A stretch of 48,301 nt of DNA from Phycisphaerales bacterium (GTDB lineage Bacteria; Planctomycetota; Phycisphaerae; Phycisphaerales; UBA1924): the NCBI GenBank assembly GCA_016741915.1, contig JACVCS010000023.1:1-48301 (forward strand). Reading direction: 5' to 3'. A program made the translations under genes and the position numbers. The notes beneath the pieces are model-generated. The model was not told where the DNA came from. It saw only the letters and a list, made by a program, of their open reading frames with translations, and did not search any database. Shown here in pieces: positions 7,948 to 15,706 of this stretch (positions are counted from its first letter, which is position 1; each line of letters opens with the position of its first letter).

Positions 7948-9308
7948 TCGGTGCCCCCGATCCCCCCCAACCCCCCCACTGCCGATTGCTCGTGCGAGGA
8001 CGCGGCGTCGCGAGCGGCTTCCCAAGGCAGCGTGCCGACGTGTGCGCGCGGAAGCGCGGCGAGCGTGTCGGCGGCGACGATGGTCGCGGCGGATTGAATG
8101 GGGCTTGGGGCGTTGATGGTGAGCCCACGTTCGCGGAGTTGGTCGATGAGGCGCTGGGCCAGCAGCGGCGCGAAGGCGAGCTTGGTGGGCCAGGCGGCGA
8201 TGATGGGCCCGGCGTGCTGGATGACCGGCTCATCGGGGCGTGAGCCGTCGGGCATGAAGCCCTCGGCGCGGTCGATGCGTCCGGCGAAGAGGCGAACGCT
8301 GGGCAGCTCGCGGCTGAGCCAGGGGAGGCAGGCGTGGAGTTCTTTTGTGCAGGCTTCGATCTGCTCGCTGGCGGAGCGTGGAACGCCCTGCTCGGCGATG
8401 CCGCCACCGATGAGCCAGTGGGTCGGGCCTGTGCTGTCGCGTGAGAAACTCGTGATGGTCAGGCGCGGGACGGAGCCAACGCCCAGGCAATGTCCGAAGA
8501 GCATGCCACGCGACGGGAGAGCCGCGGCGAGCGTTTCAGGAAGCTCGGCATAGAGCATGTGCAGCGGGCGCGTCTGCATGCGGATGAATGAGCCGAGGGT
8601 TGAGGAGGACTTGTCATGCTCATCGTGCATGACACGCGCGAGATCCGCGTTGCCCGCACCGGCGCAGCAGATCAGTGCGCGGGTTTTGAACGCGACGTGC
8701 TGTCCGTCGTGAAGCTGAGCGGTGACGCGGACCGCATCGCGCGCGTGCTGCGCACGGCGGGTGATGCCCGTGATGCACGCGACGCGGGCGATGGCGTTCT
8801 CCCGGCCTTTCGCGAGCGCCGACACGACGCTCGGAACATCCAGCACGGGCTCGGCGACCTGATACACATCGACGCTGCTCGGCGCGCCGGCGAAGAGACC
8901 CGGACGGCTGGATTTGTCGAGGCGCTGCACCGGCGTGCGGATCGCCTTGCTCGCGGCGACGCCGGAGAAGCGCGACAGCAGGCCCGTGGTGGTCCAGAGG
9001 AGTTGATGCTCGCTGAGGACGCGGGCGGTTGGGATGGCGACTTCGCCTTCGCCTTTCAGGGCGGCTTGCCACGCGGCGGGCATGGCGCTAATGGCTTTGC
9101 TGGCGCTGCTGGCCTGACCGGTGAGGGCGTACTTGATGCCGCCGTGGATGATGCCCTGGGACCAGAGGGTTTGGCCCTGACCGAGGGCGGAGGCTTCGAT
9201 GAGTCCGGCGCGGAGGCCTCGGTTCAGAAGTGTGGCGAGGGTCCACAGCCCGGCGATGCCGCCGCCGATGATCAGCACGTCGAGCTCGATGGTGGTTTGA
9301 TCGCTCAC
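7944..9308 (-). CDS. FAD-dependent oxidoreductase (DAO / glycerol-3-phosphate dehydrogenase-like)
   Basis: A 454-residue flavoprotein of the D-amino-acid-oxidase superfold. The N terminus has the dinucleotide-binding motif IELDVLIIGGGIAGLW (GGGIAG at residues 15-20) followed by LIEASALGQGQTLWSQGIIHGG, and a second conserved patch LICCAGAGNADLA. Substrates in this superfamily include glycerol-3-phosphate, 2-hydroxyglutarate and amino acids; the sequence does not decide. GTG 9308 is chosen as start because TACCCT ends 9 bases before it. GTG 9350 is possible but adds an atypical MTPPITPAIYPARS leader. The C terminus is low-complexity (GGLGGIGGTE) and the stop overlaps the next start. Confidence 0.85.
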   Translation of the reverse strand: MSDQTTIELDVLIIGGGIAGLWTLATLLNRGLRAGLIEASALGQGQTLWSQGIIHGGIKYALTGQASSASKAISAMPAAWQAALKGEGEVAIPTARVLSEHQLLWTTTGLLSRFSGVAASKAIRTPVQRLDKSSRPGLFAGAPSSVDVYQVAEPVLDVPSVVSALAKGRENAIARVACITGITRRAQHARDAVRVTAQLHDGQHVAFKTRALICCAGAGNADLARVMHDEHDKSSSTLGSFIRMQTRPLHMLYAELPETLAAALPSRGMLFGHCLGVGSVPRLTITSFSRDSTGPTHWLIGGGIAEQGVPRSASEQIEACTKELHACLPWLSRELPSVRLFAGRIDRAEGFMPDGSRPDEPVIQHAGPIIAAWPTKLAFAPLLAQRLIDQLRERGLTINAPSPIQSAATIVAADTLAALPRAHVGTLPWEAARDAASSHEQSAVGGLGGIGGTE

Positions 9309-9317
9309 GCTACGAGC

Positions 9318-9323
9318 AGGGTA
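9318..9323 (-). promoter_or_regulatory. -10-like box of the FAD oxidoreductase operon
   Basis: TACCCT on the minus strand, 9 bases before GTG 9308. It suggests a leaderless start for the FAD oxidoreductase, aldo/keto reductase and SGNH genes, independent of the upstream phosphatase gene. Confidence 0.45.
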
Positions 9324-9367
9324 TATCGCGGGGGTGATCGGCGGCGTCACGAGCCAGGACCTCGCGA

Positions 9368-10714
9368 TCAGCTCGCGGTGGCGACGATGACCGTTCGGTC
9401 GTCGGCCGCCGGCGCGTTGTGGGCGAAGGCACCCAGTTCGTCCAGCAGCGTGGTCAGCAGGGCGGCGGCGTCCTCGTGGGGGCGGGCGATGATCTCGTCG
9501 AGGCGGTCGGTGCCGAACATCTCACGCGTGGGTGAGAAGGTCTCGGTGATGCCGTCGGTGTAGAGAATCAACGCGTCGCCCGGGTCGATCTTCAGCGAAG
9601 CGGAGGTGTACTCCGCGTCTTCGAGGATGCCCAGCGGCACACCCTGCGCACCTTCGACGGAGAGCACAGGCCCGGAGGTTTCACCCGTCGCGAAGCCCAC
9701 CCGCAGACGCGGCGGGTTGTGCCCGGCGCTCGAGTACTCAAGAGTTCGGGCCTTCGGGTCGTACACGGCGTAGAAGGCGGTGACGAACATCATCCCGCCG
9801 CTGGTGCTCAGGGCGTATCGCGTGGAGAGCTCGCGATTCACGGCCGAAAGGAACTTGCCCGGCGCCTGGCGGTCGGTTGGGGCGACGTGCGCGATGGCGT
9901 GCATGATCGCCATGAGCACCGCGGCGGGCGTGCCGTGACCCGAGACGTCGGCGATGAGCATGCCGATGCGCCCGCGATCGAGCTCAAAGAAGTCGTAGTA
10001 ATCGCCCCCGGCGTTTTTGCTGGTCTGGTAGTGCGTCGCGAGATCAAGCCCCGGGACGCTTGGGAGCTTCACCGGCAAGAGCGCACGCTGGATATCCGCG
10101 ACAGCTCGCATCTCTCGGTCGAGCGCCTCGTTGCTCTCGGCGAGTTTCTTCGACAGCACGAGGTTTGAAGTGGCGCGGCCGAAGAGGCTTGAGAGCCAGA
10201 CCAGTTCCGGGACTTTGCTGGTCTCGAAGGCGTGCTTTTCGCGGCGCAGCACGCAGACCATGTTCAGGGCCTCACCCGCTTCGTAGTGCGGGATGGCGAG
10301 CATCGAACCGAACCCGCGGAGGTACATCACGCACGGGTCGGTTTCGTCGACGCGCAGGTCGTTGATCAGCAGGGGTTTGCCGGCATAAAGCAACTCGCCC
10401 AAGATGCCGCGGTCAAGCACGGGGAGTTTGTGGGGCTGCTTCCACGGGTCGATATCTTCGGACCAGCCGCTGAAACGGGTGATTCGAAACTTGGGGGTAT
10501 CGAGCCCGCGTTTGGAGAGGCTGACGATGCCGTCGTTTCGGTAGAGCGAGCGCATGCGCTGCCCGTACTGCTTGACCATGAGCTGCGGATCGGACTGGGT
10601 GCTCATGTCGCGCATCAGCGAGTCGATCTGCGACAGGCGTTGCTGCCAGTCCTCGGACCAGCCGGCACCGTCGTTGTGCGTCTCGCCCGACCCGCTGACA
10701 GATGCTGCACCCAT
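9368..10714 (-). CDS. GAF-domain SpoIIE/PP2C-type serine phosphatase (RsbU-like)
   Basis: Predicted signalling phosphatase of 448 residues. A short N-terminal helix is followed by a GAF-like sensory domain (about residues 40-200), a linker helix, and a SpoIIE-type PP2C domain (about 220-446). The linker-to-catalytic border reads EMRAVADIQRALLPVKLP, typical of RsbU-like proteins. Metal-binding landmarks are GGDYYDFF, LIADVSGHGTPAA, SSAGHNPP, LYTDGITE and ADDRTVIVA. Such enzymes dephosphorylate anti-anti-sigma or similar proteins in partner-switching. No anti-sigma kinase or STAS gene lies nearby. ATG 10714 is chosen because TACGAT ends 6 bases before it; the codon at 10792 is an alternative. 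The cytosolic protein has no membrane segment. Confidence 0.9.
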   Translation of the reverse strand: MGAASVSGSGETHNDGAGWSEDWQQRLSQIDSLMRDMSTQSDPQLMVKQYGQRMRSLYRNDGIVSLSKRGLDTPKFRITRFSGWSEDIDPWKQPHKLPVLDRGILGELLYAGKPLLINDLRVDETDPCVMYLRGFGSMLAIPHYEAGEALNMVCVLRREKHAFETSKVPELVWLSSLFGRATSNLVLSKKLAESNEALDREMRAVADIQRALLPVKLPSVPGLDLATHYQTSKNAGGDYYDFFELDRGRIGMLIADVSGHGTPAAVLMAIMHAIAHVAPTDRQAPGKFLSAVNRELSTRYALSTSGGMMFVTAFYAVYDPKARTLEYSSAGHNPPRLRVGFATGETSGPVLSVEGAQGVPLGILEDAEYTSASLKIDPGDALILYTDGITETFSPTREMFGTDRLDEIIARPHEDAAALLTTLLDELGAFAHNAPAADDRTVIVATAS

Positions 10715-10720
10715 AAGGGC

Positions 10721-10726
10721 ATCGTA
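10721..10726 (-). promoter_or_regulatory. -10-like box of the SpoIIE-type phosphatase gene
   Basis: TACGAT on the minus strand, 6 bases before ATG 10714, with no Shine-Dalgarno sequence between. Confidence 0.45.
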
Positions 10727-10841
10727 CACGGCCGCCGCCTCAGCACCGGTCCATTTCAGCCAGAACGTCGAGAGTTTTACGCACCGCCTCACACGGCGGA
10801 TCAGGGAAGTTGATCACCGCGCCTCGGCACATCACCCGAGA

Positions 10842-11045
10842 TCAACCCCGGGGATCCTGCCCCGTGCTCGGGACGTCTGGTTTGGCGTTCAGCACGACGA
10901 CCTCGGTGGTCTCGGCCTGATCTCGGCGGGTTTGCTTCGAGCGGAAAGACGAAACGCCGTACTGCTTCCGCCACCAGATGAAGAAGAGCGCACCGCAGGT
11001 AGGGAAGAGAATCCCGACGGTGATGGCGATCCACAGGCCGGGCAT
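10842..11045 (-). CDS. Small single-pass membrane protein, 67 aa
   Basis: Starts 3 bases after the stop of the NuoG-like gene, so it is almost surely translated from the same mRNA. The protein has one strong membrane segment close to the N terminus (GLWIAITVGILFPTCGALFFIWW), then a basic stretch (RKQYGVSSFRSKQTRRD) and a polar tail. The positive residues after the helix predict an N-out, C-in orientation. I do not recognise a family. Its fixed position behind the NuoG-like gene suggests an accessory or anchoring subunit, which is inference. Confidence 0.75.
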   Translation of the reverse strand: MPGLWIAITVGILFPTCGALFFIWWRKQYGVSSFRSKQTRRDQAETTEVVVLNAKPDVPSTGQDPRG

Positions 11046-11048
11046 GGA

Positions 11049-12731
11049 TTAGAGCTCCACCATCTCCATCGCGGGGGCCTGTTCGATGGGCAGGACGGGG
11101 AGGGCGACGCTGGTGATGAAGGCTTCGAGGCCCGGGAGTTTGCCCATCTCGGTGCGCAGGGCCGCGGGGTTGGCCAGCGGGGCCTGACCGCCCGTGCCTT
11201 GCTTGGCCTGGGTGTAGAGGTCCAGACCGATCTGCGATTCGCTGCGGGCGCCTTCGCGGGCGGGGATGGCCTGCTCGAAGGCCTGGATCAGGCCCTTGGC
11301 GTTCTCGAAGCAGCCGGCTTTTTCGACCCACGTGACGCAGGGCAGGACAACGTCGGCCCGGTCGATCAGCTCGCTGGGGAGCGTATCGAGCGCGACGACG
11401 AACTTGCCTTCGAGGGCTTGCGTGAGCGCGCCGGTGATCCAGTTCGAGGGGTAGTTGCCCGTGATGATCACGCCGCCGACTTCGTTGCTGCGGAGCTGAG
11501 CGATGATCTGCTCGAAACTGGCGACGTAGCCGCCGTGGGGTGAGGACTTGCTGACGGCCTCGAGCACGCGCTTGACGCCTCGGCTGTTGGGGCACTTCTC
11601 GGCGTAGAGCTTGAACCCGTCGGCCTTACCTGGCGGGAAGGTCTTGTCCTGACCCTGAACCGGGATCGGGCCCATCGCCAGGAACGCGCGGTCGTCGATG
11701 GCGCGGGCGGCCTTCGCCAACGCGTACGCGTCTTCGCAGCTCAGCATGGGGCTGACGATGACGGCGATGCGCTTGCCCTTGGCGCTGACGGCCTTAAGTC
11801 CCTCAACCGCGTCGCTGATGCCGCGGGCCCATTCGGTTGCGAGCTGCACGCCGAACTGCTTGTGCCGTGCGCCGCTGAGGCGGTCTTCACGCTGGACGAA
11901 CTTCCATCCGTGGCGCACTTCATCGGTGATCCACCACTTGTTGACGGCCATGTTCGTGCGGGGCTTGATGCGGTAGACCTTGCCCTCGTTGTGTTCGACA
12001 AAGATGTTGTCGCCGCTGGCGGTAAGGCCGTCGATGCTGGGGGTGCTCTTGAGGAACCAGACGCGCTGGGCGAAGAGGAAGTCCTTGTCGAGCAGCGCGC
12101 CGACGGGGCAGAGGTCAACGACGTTGCCGGCGAGTTCGTTGTCGATGGGCTGACCGGGGAAGACGTCGATCTCTTCGCGGTTGCCGCGGCCGGAGACGCA
12201 GAGCTCGCTGGTGCCGCTGACCTCGCGGGTGAAGCGGACGCAGCGGGTGCACATGATGCAGCGGTCGCTGTAGAGGTAGATGTTGGGCCCGACGTCCTTC
12301 TTGGGGTTCTTGACCTTGGTTTCCTCGAAGCGGCTTTGCCCGCGGCCGTATTCGTAGCTGTAGTCCTGAAGGAGGCACTCGCCGGCCTGATCGCAGACCG
12401 GGCAGTCCAGTGGGTGGTTGATCAGGAGGTACTCCATGACCGCCTTCTGATTGGCGACGGCCTTGGGCGATTCGGTGTAGACGACCATGCCTTCCATGCA
12501 TGCGGTCTGGCAGGTGGGCATGAGCTTGCCGCCCATGTAGGGCATGAGCTTGCCGGTGGCCTTGTCGGGCATCCAGACCTCGGCGAGGCAGATGCGGCAG
12601 CTCGCGACGACTGAGAGCCCGTCGTGGTAGCAGTATTGAGGGACTTGCACCCCTTCACCGTTGGCCACCTGCAGGATGAGCTGGCCGGGCTTGAACTCGC
12701 ACACACGTCCATTGATGGTGATCTGGGGCAT
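11049..12731 (-). CDS. nuoG: NADH-quinone oxidoreductase subunit G-like iron-sulfur protein
   Basis: A 560-residue protein related to the large iron-sulfur subunit of complex I. It has an N-terminal 2Fe-2S ferredoxin domain (C34, C45, C48 and C74 or C78), then the His-Cys3 motif H106, C110, C113, C119 (HPLDCPVCDQAGEC), then a 4Fe-4S set C158, C161, C164 and C208 (RCIMCTRC and DLCPVGAL). The rest is a shortened molybdopterin-oxidoreductase-like domain without evident cofactor residues. It is shorter than typical NuoG proteins (about 700-900 residues). No other nuo gene is adjacent; the next gene encodes a one-helix membrane protein. TACCAT ends 9 bases before ATG 12731, which fixes the start. 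It could serve complex I encoded elsewhere, or a hydrogenase-like complex. Confidence 0.88.
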   Translation of the reverse strand: MPQITINGRVCEFKPGQLILQVANGEGVQVPQYCYHDGLSVVASCRICLAEVWMPDKATGKLMPYMGGKLMPTCQTACMEGMVVYTESPKAVANQKAVMEYLLINHPLDCPVCDQAGECLLQDYSYEYGRGQSRFEETKVKNPKKDVGPNIYLYSDRCIMCTRCVRFTREVSGTSELCVSGRGNREEIDVFPGQPIDNELAGNVVDLCPVGALLDKDFLFAQRVWFLKSTPSIDGLTASGDNIFVEHNEGKVYRIKPRTNMAVNKWWITDEVRHGWKFVQREDRLSGARHKQFGVQLATEWARGISDAVEGLKAVSAKGKRIAVIVSPMLSCEDAYALAKAARAIDDRAFLAMGPIPVQGQDKTFPPGKADGFKLYAEKCPNSRGVKRVLEAVSKSSPHGGYVASFEQIIAQLRSNEVGGVIITGNYPSNWITGALTQALEGKFVVALDTLPSELIDRADVVLPCVTWVEKAGCFENAKGLIQAFEQAIPAREGARSESQIGLDLYTQAKQGTGGQAPLANPAALRTEMGKLPGLEAFITSVALPVLPIEQAPAMEMVEL

Positions 12732-12740
12732 AGCGGGTCG

Positions 12741-12746
12741 ATGGTA
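12741..12746 (-). promoter_or_regulatory. -10-like box of the nuoG-like gene
   Basis: TACCAT on the minus strand, 9 bases before ATG 12731; likely leaderless start. Confidence 0.5.
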
Positions 12747-13379
12747 GCGCCCATTTGGATGGCTTCGAGGGGGGTCAGGGGGTGCCTCAAAAAGAGGCGA
12801 GGCACCTCCCACCAGAGGCTGTGGATACCCCGTACTGCCGGGATACCCCGGTTTGACCTAGGGGTTACCCGCCTTTTGGTTCTTTGCGCTGACGAAAAGC
12901 TGGATATGCCGCCCTTTTGCCTGCATTATTGGTCAGACCGCGCGAATACGTTCACAGTGCGTACATCGCGTTGGTGGGTGAGGAGAGAGACACCGCATCC
13001 ATCCTTTGTTTCGCGGTCCGCGAGCTTTGCGTTGCAAAGTCTGATCGCTGTGGCGTTGGGCACCCGGTGGTGCTTTACCGCCCCGCGAACAGTCGAGCGG
13101 TCGGTCTTCGCTGTCGGAGCACGAATCGTCGCATTGACAATCGGAGATTGAGTCGAAGCGAACCTGGTTTGAAAGGGAACGAAGGTCTGAGAATCGTGAG
13201 AAAAAGGGCCGAGAACACCATCCGTTCGGTGGAATAGTTGAGGATTCAGCCCGAGTTGATCCGGATGAGTTGATTTCGAGCACTTTGTGCATCATCTTGG
13301 CTTGAACAGCGTACATGGGTGAATAACCCGCAGTTGATTACCAACCGACTTCGAGAGAAGTCCCAGAGGAGAGAGAGAC
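12747..13379. other. Gene-free region between nuoG-like and PEP-CTERM genes
   Basis: About 630 bp with no convincing gene. It is less GC-rich to the eye than its surroundings. It holds a hairpin at 12781-12806 (arms GGTGCCTC and GAGGCACC), a single near-match to a DnaA box (TGTGGATAC at 12820-12828), and at its end a strong ribosome site AGAGGAGAG for the gene at 13380. It should contain the promoters of both divergent genes. Confidence 0.5.
12781..12806. repeat. Hairpin upstream of the nuoG-like promoter
   Basis: Inverted repeat GGTGCCTC (12781-12788) and GAGGCACC (12799-12806) with a 10-base centre that itself carries a further GAGGC copy, allowing two register folds. There is no T tract directly after the stem on either strand. 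Role unknown. Confidence 0.5.
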
Positions 13380-14099
13380 ATGAATCGTACTATCACCTTG
13401 TCCGCGCTTTGTGCGTTTGTCGGCCTGGCCGCTTCCGCGAATGCCTCGGTGGTGTTCACGAGCACCGGCGCCGGTGGTCGGGCCGCGTCGGTTGAGTTTT
13501 CTACCAGCGGCAACAACCTCGTGGTGAGGCTCACGAACACCTCACTGATCGACATCACCGCCCCGGCTCAGGTGCTGACGGGCGTGTACTTCAACATCTC
13601 CGGCGGTTCCATCAGCCTCAGCCGCGTCTCGGCGCTGCTCGCGGCCGGTTCTTCGGTCGTCGGTGACACGCAGCCCGCCGGTGGCGTGGTCGGCGGTGAA
13701 TGGGCCTATCGCGGCGGCATCAGCATCGCCGGCGCGTCGTACGGGATCTCCTCTGTCGGGCTGGGTGTCTTTGGCGGCGGCGACCTCTTCCCCGGCCCCG
13801 ATCTTGACTCGCCCACCAGCCCGAACGGCGTGAACTACGGCATCACCACCAACAACGACAACTTCAGCAACAACAACGGCGGCGCCAGCGTCCCGCTCAT
13901 CCGCAACAGCGTCGTCTTCACCCTCTCGGGTCTGCCGACCGGTTTCGACCTCGGGCGCATCTCGGGTGTCGTTGTGCAGTACGGCTCGGCCCTTGACGAG
14001 CCGCAGGACACCACCACCCTCGTCCCCACCCCCGGCGCCTTGGCGCTGCTGAGCATGGGCGGGCTGGTGGCCTCGCGTCGTCGTCGCGTGCAGGGCTAA
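13380..14099 (+). CDS. PEP-CTERM-like exported protein
   Basis: Predicted secreted or surface protein of 239 residues. It has a signal peptide (residues 1-22, cleavage near ANA/S), a beta-rich Gly/Ser/Asn body with repeated hydrophobic strands, and a C-terminal sorting tail: VPTPGALALLSMG, a hydrophobic segment, then SRRRR. This tripartite tail is the PEP-CTERM form common in planctomycetes, recognised by an exosortase in systems where this has been studied; no exosortase gene lies in the window. The start has a strong Shine-Dalgarno sequence (AGAGGAGAG), unusual here, and a terminator follows at 14161. The body has no family I can name. Confidence 0.88.
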   Translation: MNRTITLSALCAFVGLAASANASVVFTSTGAGGRAASVEFSTSGNNLVVRLTNTSLIDITAPAQVLTGVYFNISGGSISLSRVSALLAAGSSVVGDTQPAGGVVGGEWAYRGGISIAGASYGISSVGLGVFGGGDLFPGPDLDSPTSPNGVNYGITTNNDNFSNNNGGASVPLIRNSVVFTLSGLPTGFDLGRISGVVVQYGSALDEPQDTTTLVPTPGALALLSMGGLVASRRRRVQG

Positions 14100-14160
14100 G
14101 GCCCGCTCGCCGATCGAACGCCTGAAAGGCCTTCGATCCGAATGTGAATCGCTGTCTTCG

Positions 14161-14197
14161 CAGGCCCGTGGGCATTCCCCGCGGGCCTGTTGTTTTT
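14161..14197 (+). terminator. Terminator after the PEP-CTERM gene
   Basis: Stem CAGGCCCG (14161-14168) and CGGGCCTG (14182-14189), extended inwards by GGG/CCC, followed by TTGTTTTT. It separates the PEP-CTERM gene from hisS. Confidence 0.8.
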
Positions 14198-14246
14198 CAT
14201 CAGCGGATCGGCTCATCAACGCGGCGGGTCTTCGTGCCTACCCACC

Positions 14247-14252
14247 TACCAT
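14247..14252 (+). promoter_or_regulatory. -10-like box of hisS
   Basis: TACCAT ending 8 bases before ATG 14261, immediately downstream of the previous gene's terminator. Position and independence fit a leaderless promoter. Confidence 0.55.
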
Positions 14253-14260
14253 CCGCCCCT

Positions 14261-15703
14261 ATGTCTGGTGAACCGAACAACGCCGCCGCTTCGTCGAATA
14301 CCTCGCTGAACGCCCCGACCGGGACGCGCGATCTCTACCCGCTGGAACTCGCTCGCAGGCGTTGGATCGAGCGCCGCTGGCGTGATACGTCGCTGCGTCA
14401 CGGCTTCGAAGAGATCGACGGGCCGACGTTTGAGCACACCGAGCTGTACACCCGCAAGTCGGGCGATGGGATCGTCTCCGAGATCTTCGGCGTCTACTCA
14501 GGGAAGGATGAAGCCGGGCTGAAGACCATGGGTCAGCGGCTGGCCGCAGGTGAGACCGGCGCGGTGGCGCCGTATGCCCTGCGTCCGGAGTTCACCCCGA
14601 CGCTGGCGCGGATGTTCGCCGCAAGGGCCGGTCAGCTTCCGCGGCCGACCAAGTGGTTCTGGCAGCAGAACTGCTATCGCGCCGAGAAGCCCCAGCGCGG
14701 TCGCTTGCGCGAGTTCATGCAATGGAACTGCGACATCATCGGGATCCCGGGCGAGCCCAACGCCGGCGCGACGCCCTCGGCGGCGGAAAAGGCCGAGCTG
14801 GACGCGGAGATCATCGCCTGCTGCGTCGACCTGCTGCGCGGGGTTGGGCTCTCACCCGCGAACGTGAAAGTCCGGTTCAACGACCGCTCGGTCCTGGGCA
14901 ACATCGTCTCGCGGCTGGGGGTGGATGATGAGCACCACGCCGCGGCGTTCGCGCTGCTGGACCGGCGCAACAAGCTCGACAACGCTGATCTTGAAGCCAT
15001 GGCCTTTGAGTTCGGGATCAACTCGATCGAGTTCCTGAACTTCCTGAAGCGCCCGCGCGGCGGGGAGAACCTCGCCTCGTCGCTGGCCCACCTGCCCGTG
15101 ACGGACCGCGGCGACCTGGAGCGGCTGACGCAGCCCCTGACGCTGCTGCAGAGCCGACTGGCGGAGGCGGGGTGCGCCGAGTGGTGCGAGGTGGATATGA
15201 ACATCGCGCGCGGCCTGGCGTACTACACCGGGATGGTCTTTGAGGTCATCGCCGACGGCGAGCGCGCGGTGGCGGGCGGTGGACGCTACGACAACCTCAT
15301 CGCGACCTTCGGCGGGCCGGCAACGCCCGCGGTGGGCTTCGGGATGGGCGACGTGGTGCTGTCCCTGCTGCTGCAAGACAAGGGCCTCATGCCCAGCGAT
15401 AAGCAGATCGCGGCGGAGCTCGGGCTGCGCCCCGATGCGTTCGTGATCTCCAACGGCAGCCCCGAGGCCGACGCACTGGTGGGCCCGGTGCTGGCGAAGT
15501 TGCGTGGGATGGGCCTGCACGCACGCCGGTCGTACAAGACCACCGGGAAGATCGGCAAGCTGCTGAAGGAAGCCAGCGACGTGAACAGCCGATTCGCGGT
15601 GATCATCGAATCGAGCGAAGAAATCACGCTGAAAGACATGGACCAGAACACGCAAGACCGCGGACCACGCGAGGCGCTGCTGGCGCGGATCACGCTGGCG
15701 TGA
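14261..15703 (+). CDS. hisS: Histidyl-tRNA synthetase
   Basis: Class II aminoacyl-tRNA synthetase that charges tRNA-His. The 480-residue product starts with a short tail and then APTGTRDLYP (family PxGxRD). It has the substrate loop ALRPEFTPTLAR (LRPE at 107-110), motif 2 around CYRAEKPQRGRLREFMQ, the histidine-binding segment ARGLAYYTGMVFEV (317-324), and GGGRYDNL. The C-terminal anticodon domain begins near residue 395. Two departures are visible: the usual RGLDYYTG has Ala for Asp, and LRPEGT reads LRPEFT. A HisZ-type regulatory paralogue is therefore conceivable, but the intact C-terminal domain and length favour a true synthetase. An upstream in-frame ATG at 14144 lies before the terminator and is unlikely. 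Confidence 0.92.
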   Translation: MSGEPNNAAASSNTSLNAPTGTRDLYPLELARRRWIERRWRDTSLRHGFEEIDGPTFEHTELYTRKSGDGIVSEIFGVYSGKDEAGLKTMGQRLAAGETGAVAPYALRPEFTPTLARMFAARAGQLPRPTKWFWQQNCYRAEKPQRGRLREFMQWNCDIIGIPGEPNAGATPSAAEKAELDAEIIACCVDLLRGVGLSPANVKVRFNDRSVLGNIVSRLGVDDEHHAAAFALLDRRNKLDNADLEAMAFEFGINSIEFLNFLKRPRGGENLASSLAHLPVTDRGDLERLTQPLTLLQSRLAEAGCAEWCEVDMNIARGLAYYTGMVFEVIADGERAVAGGGRYDNLIATFGGPATPAVGFGMGDVVLSLLLQDKGLMPSDKQIAAELGLRPDAFVISNGSPEADALVGPVLAKLRGMGLHARRSYKTTGKIGKLLKEASDVNSRFAVIIESSEEITLKDMDQNTQDRGPREALLARITLA

Positions 15704-15706
15704 TGT

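Noticed and set aside
12800..13380. Replication origin
   Set aside because: Only one near-match to a DnaA box (12820-12828), no dnaA or dnaN, and the presence of rnpA at 24.9 kb alone is not sufficient.
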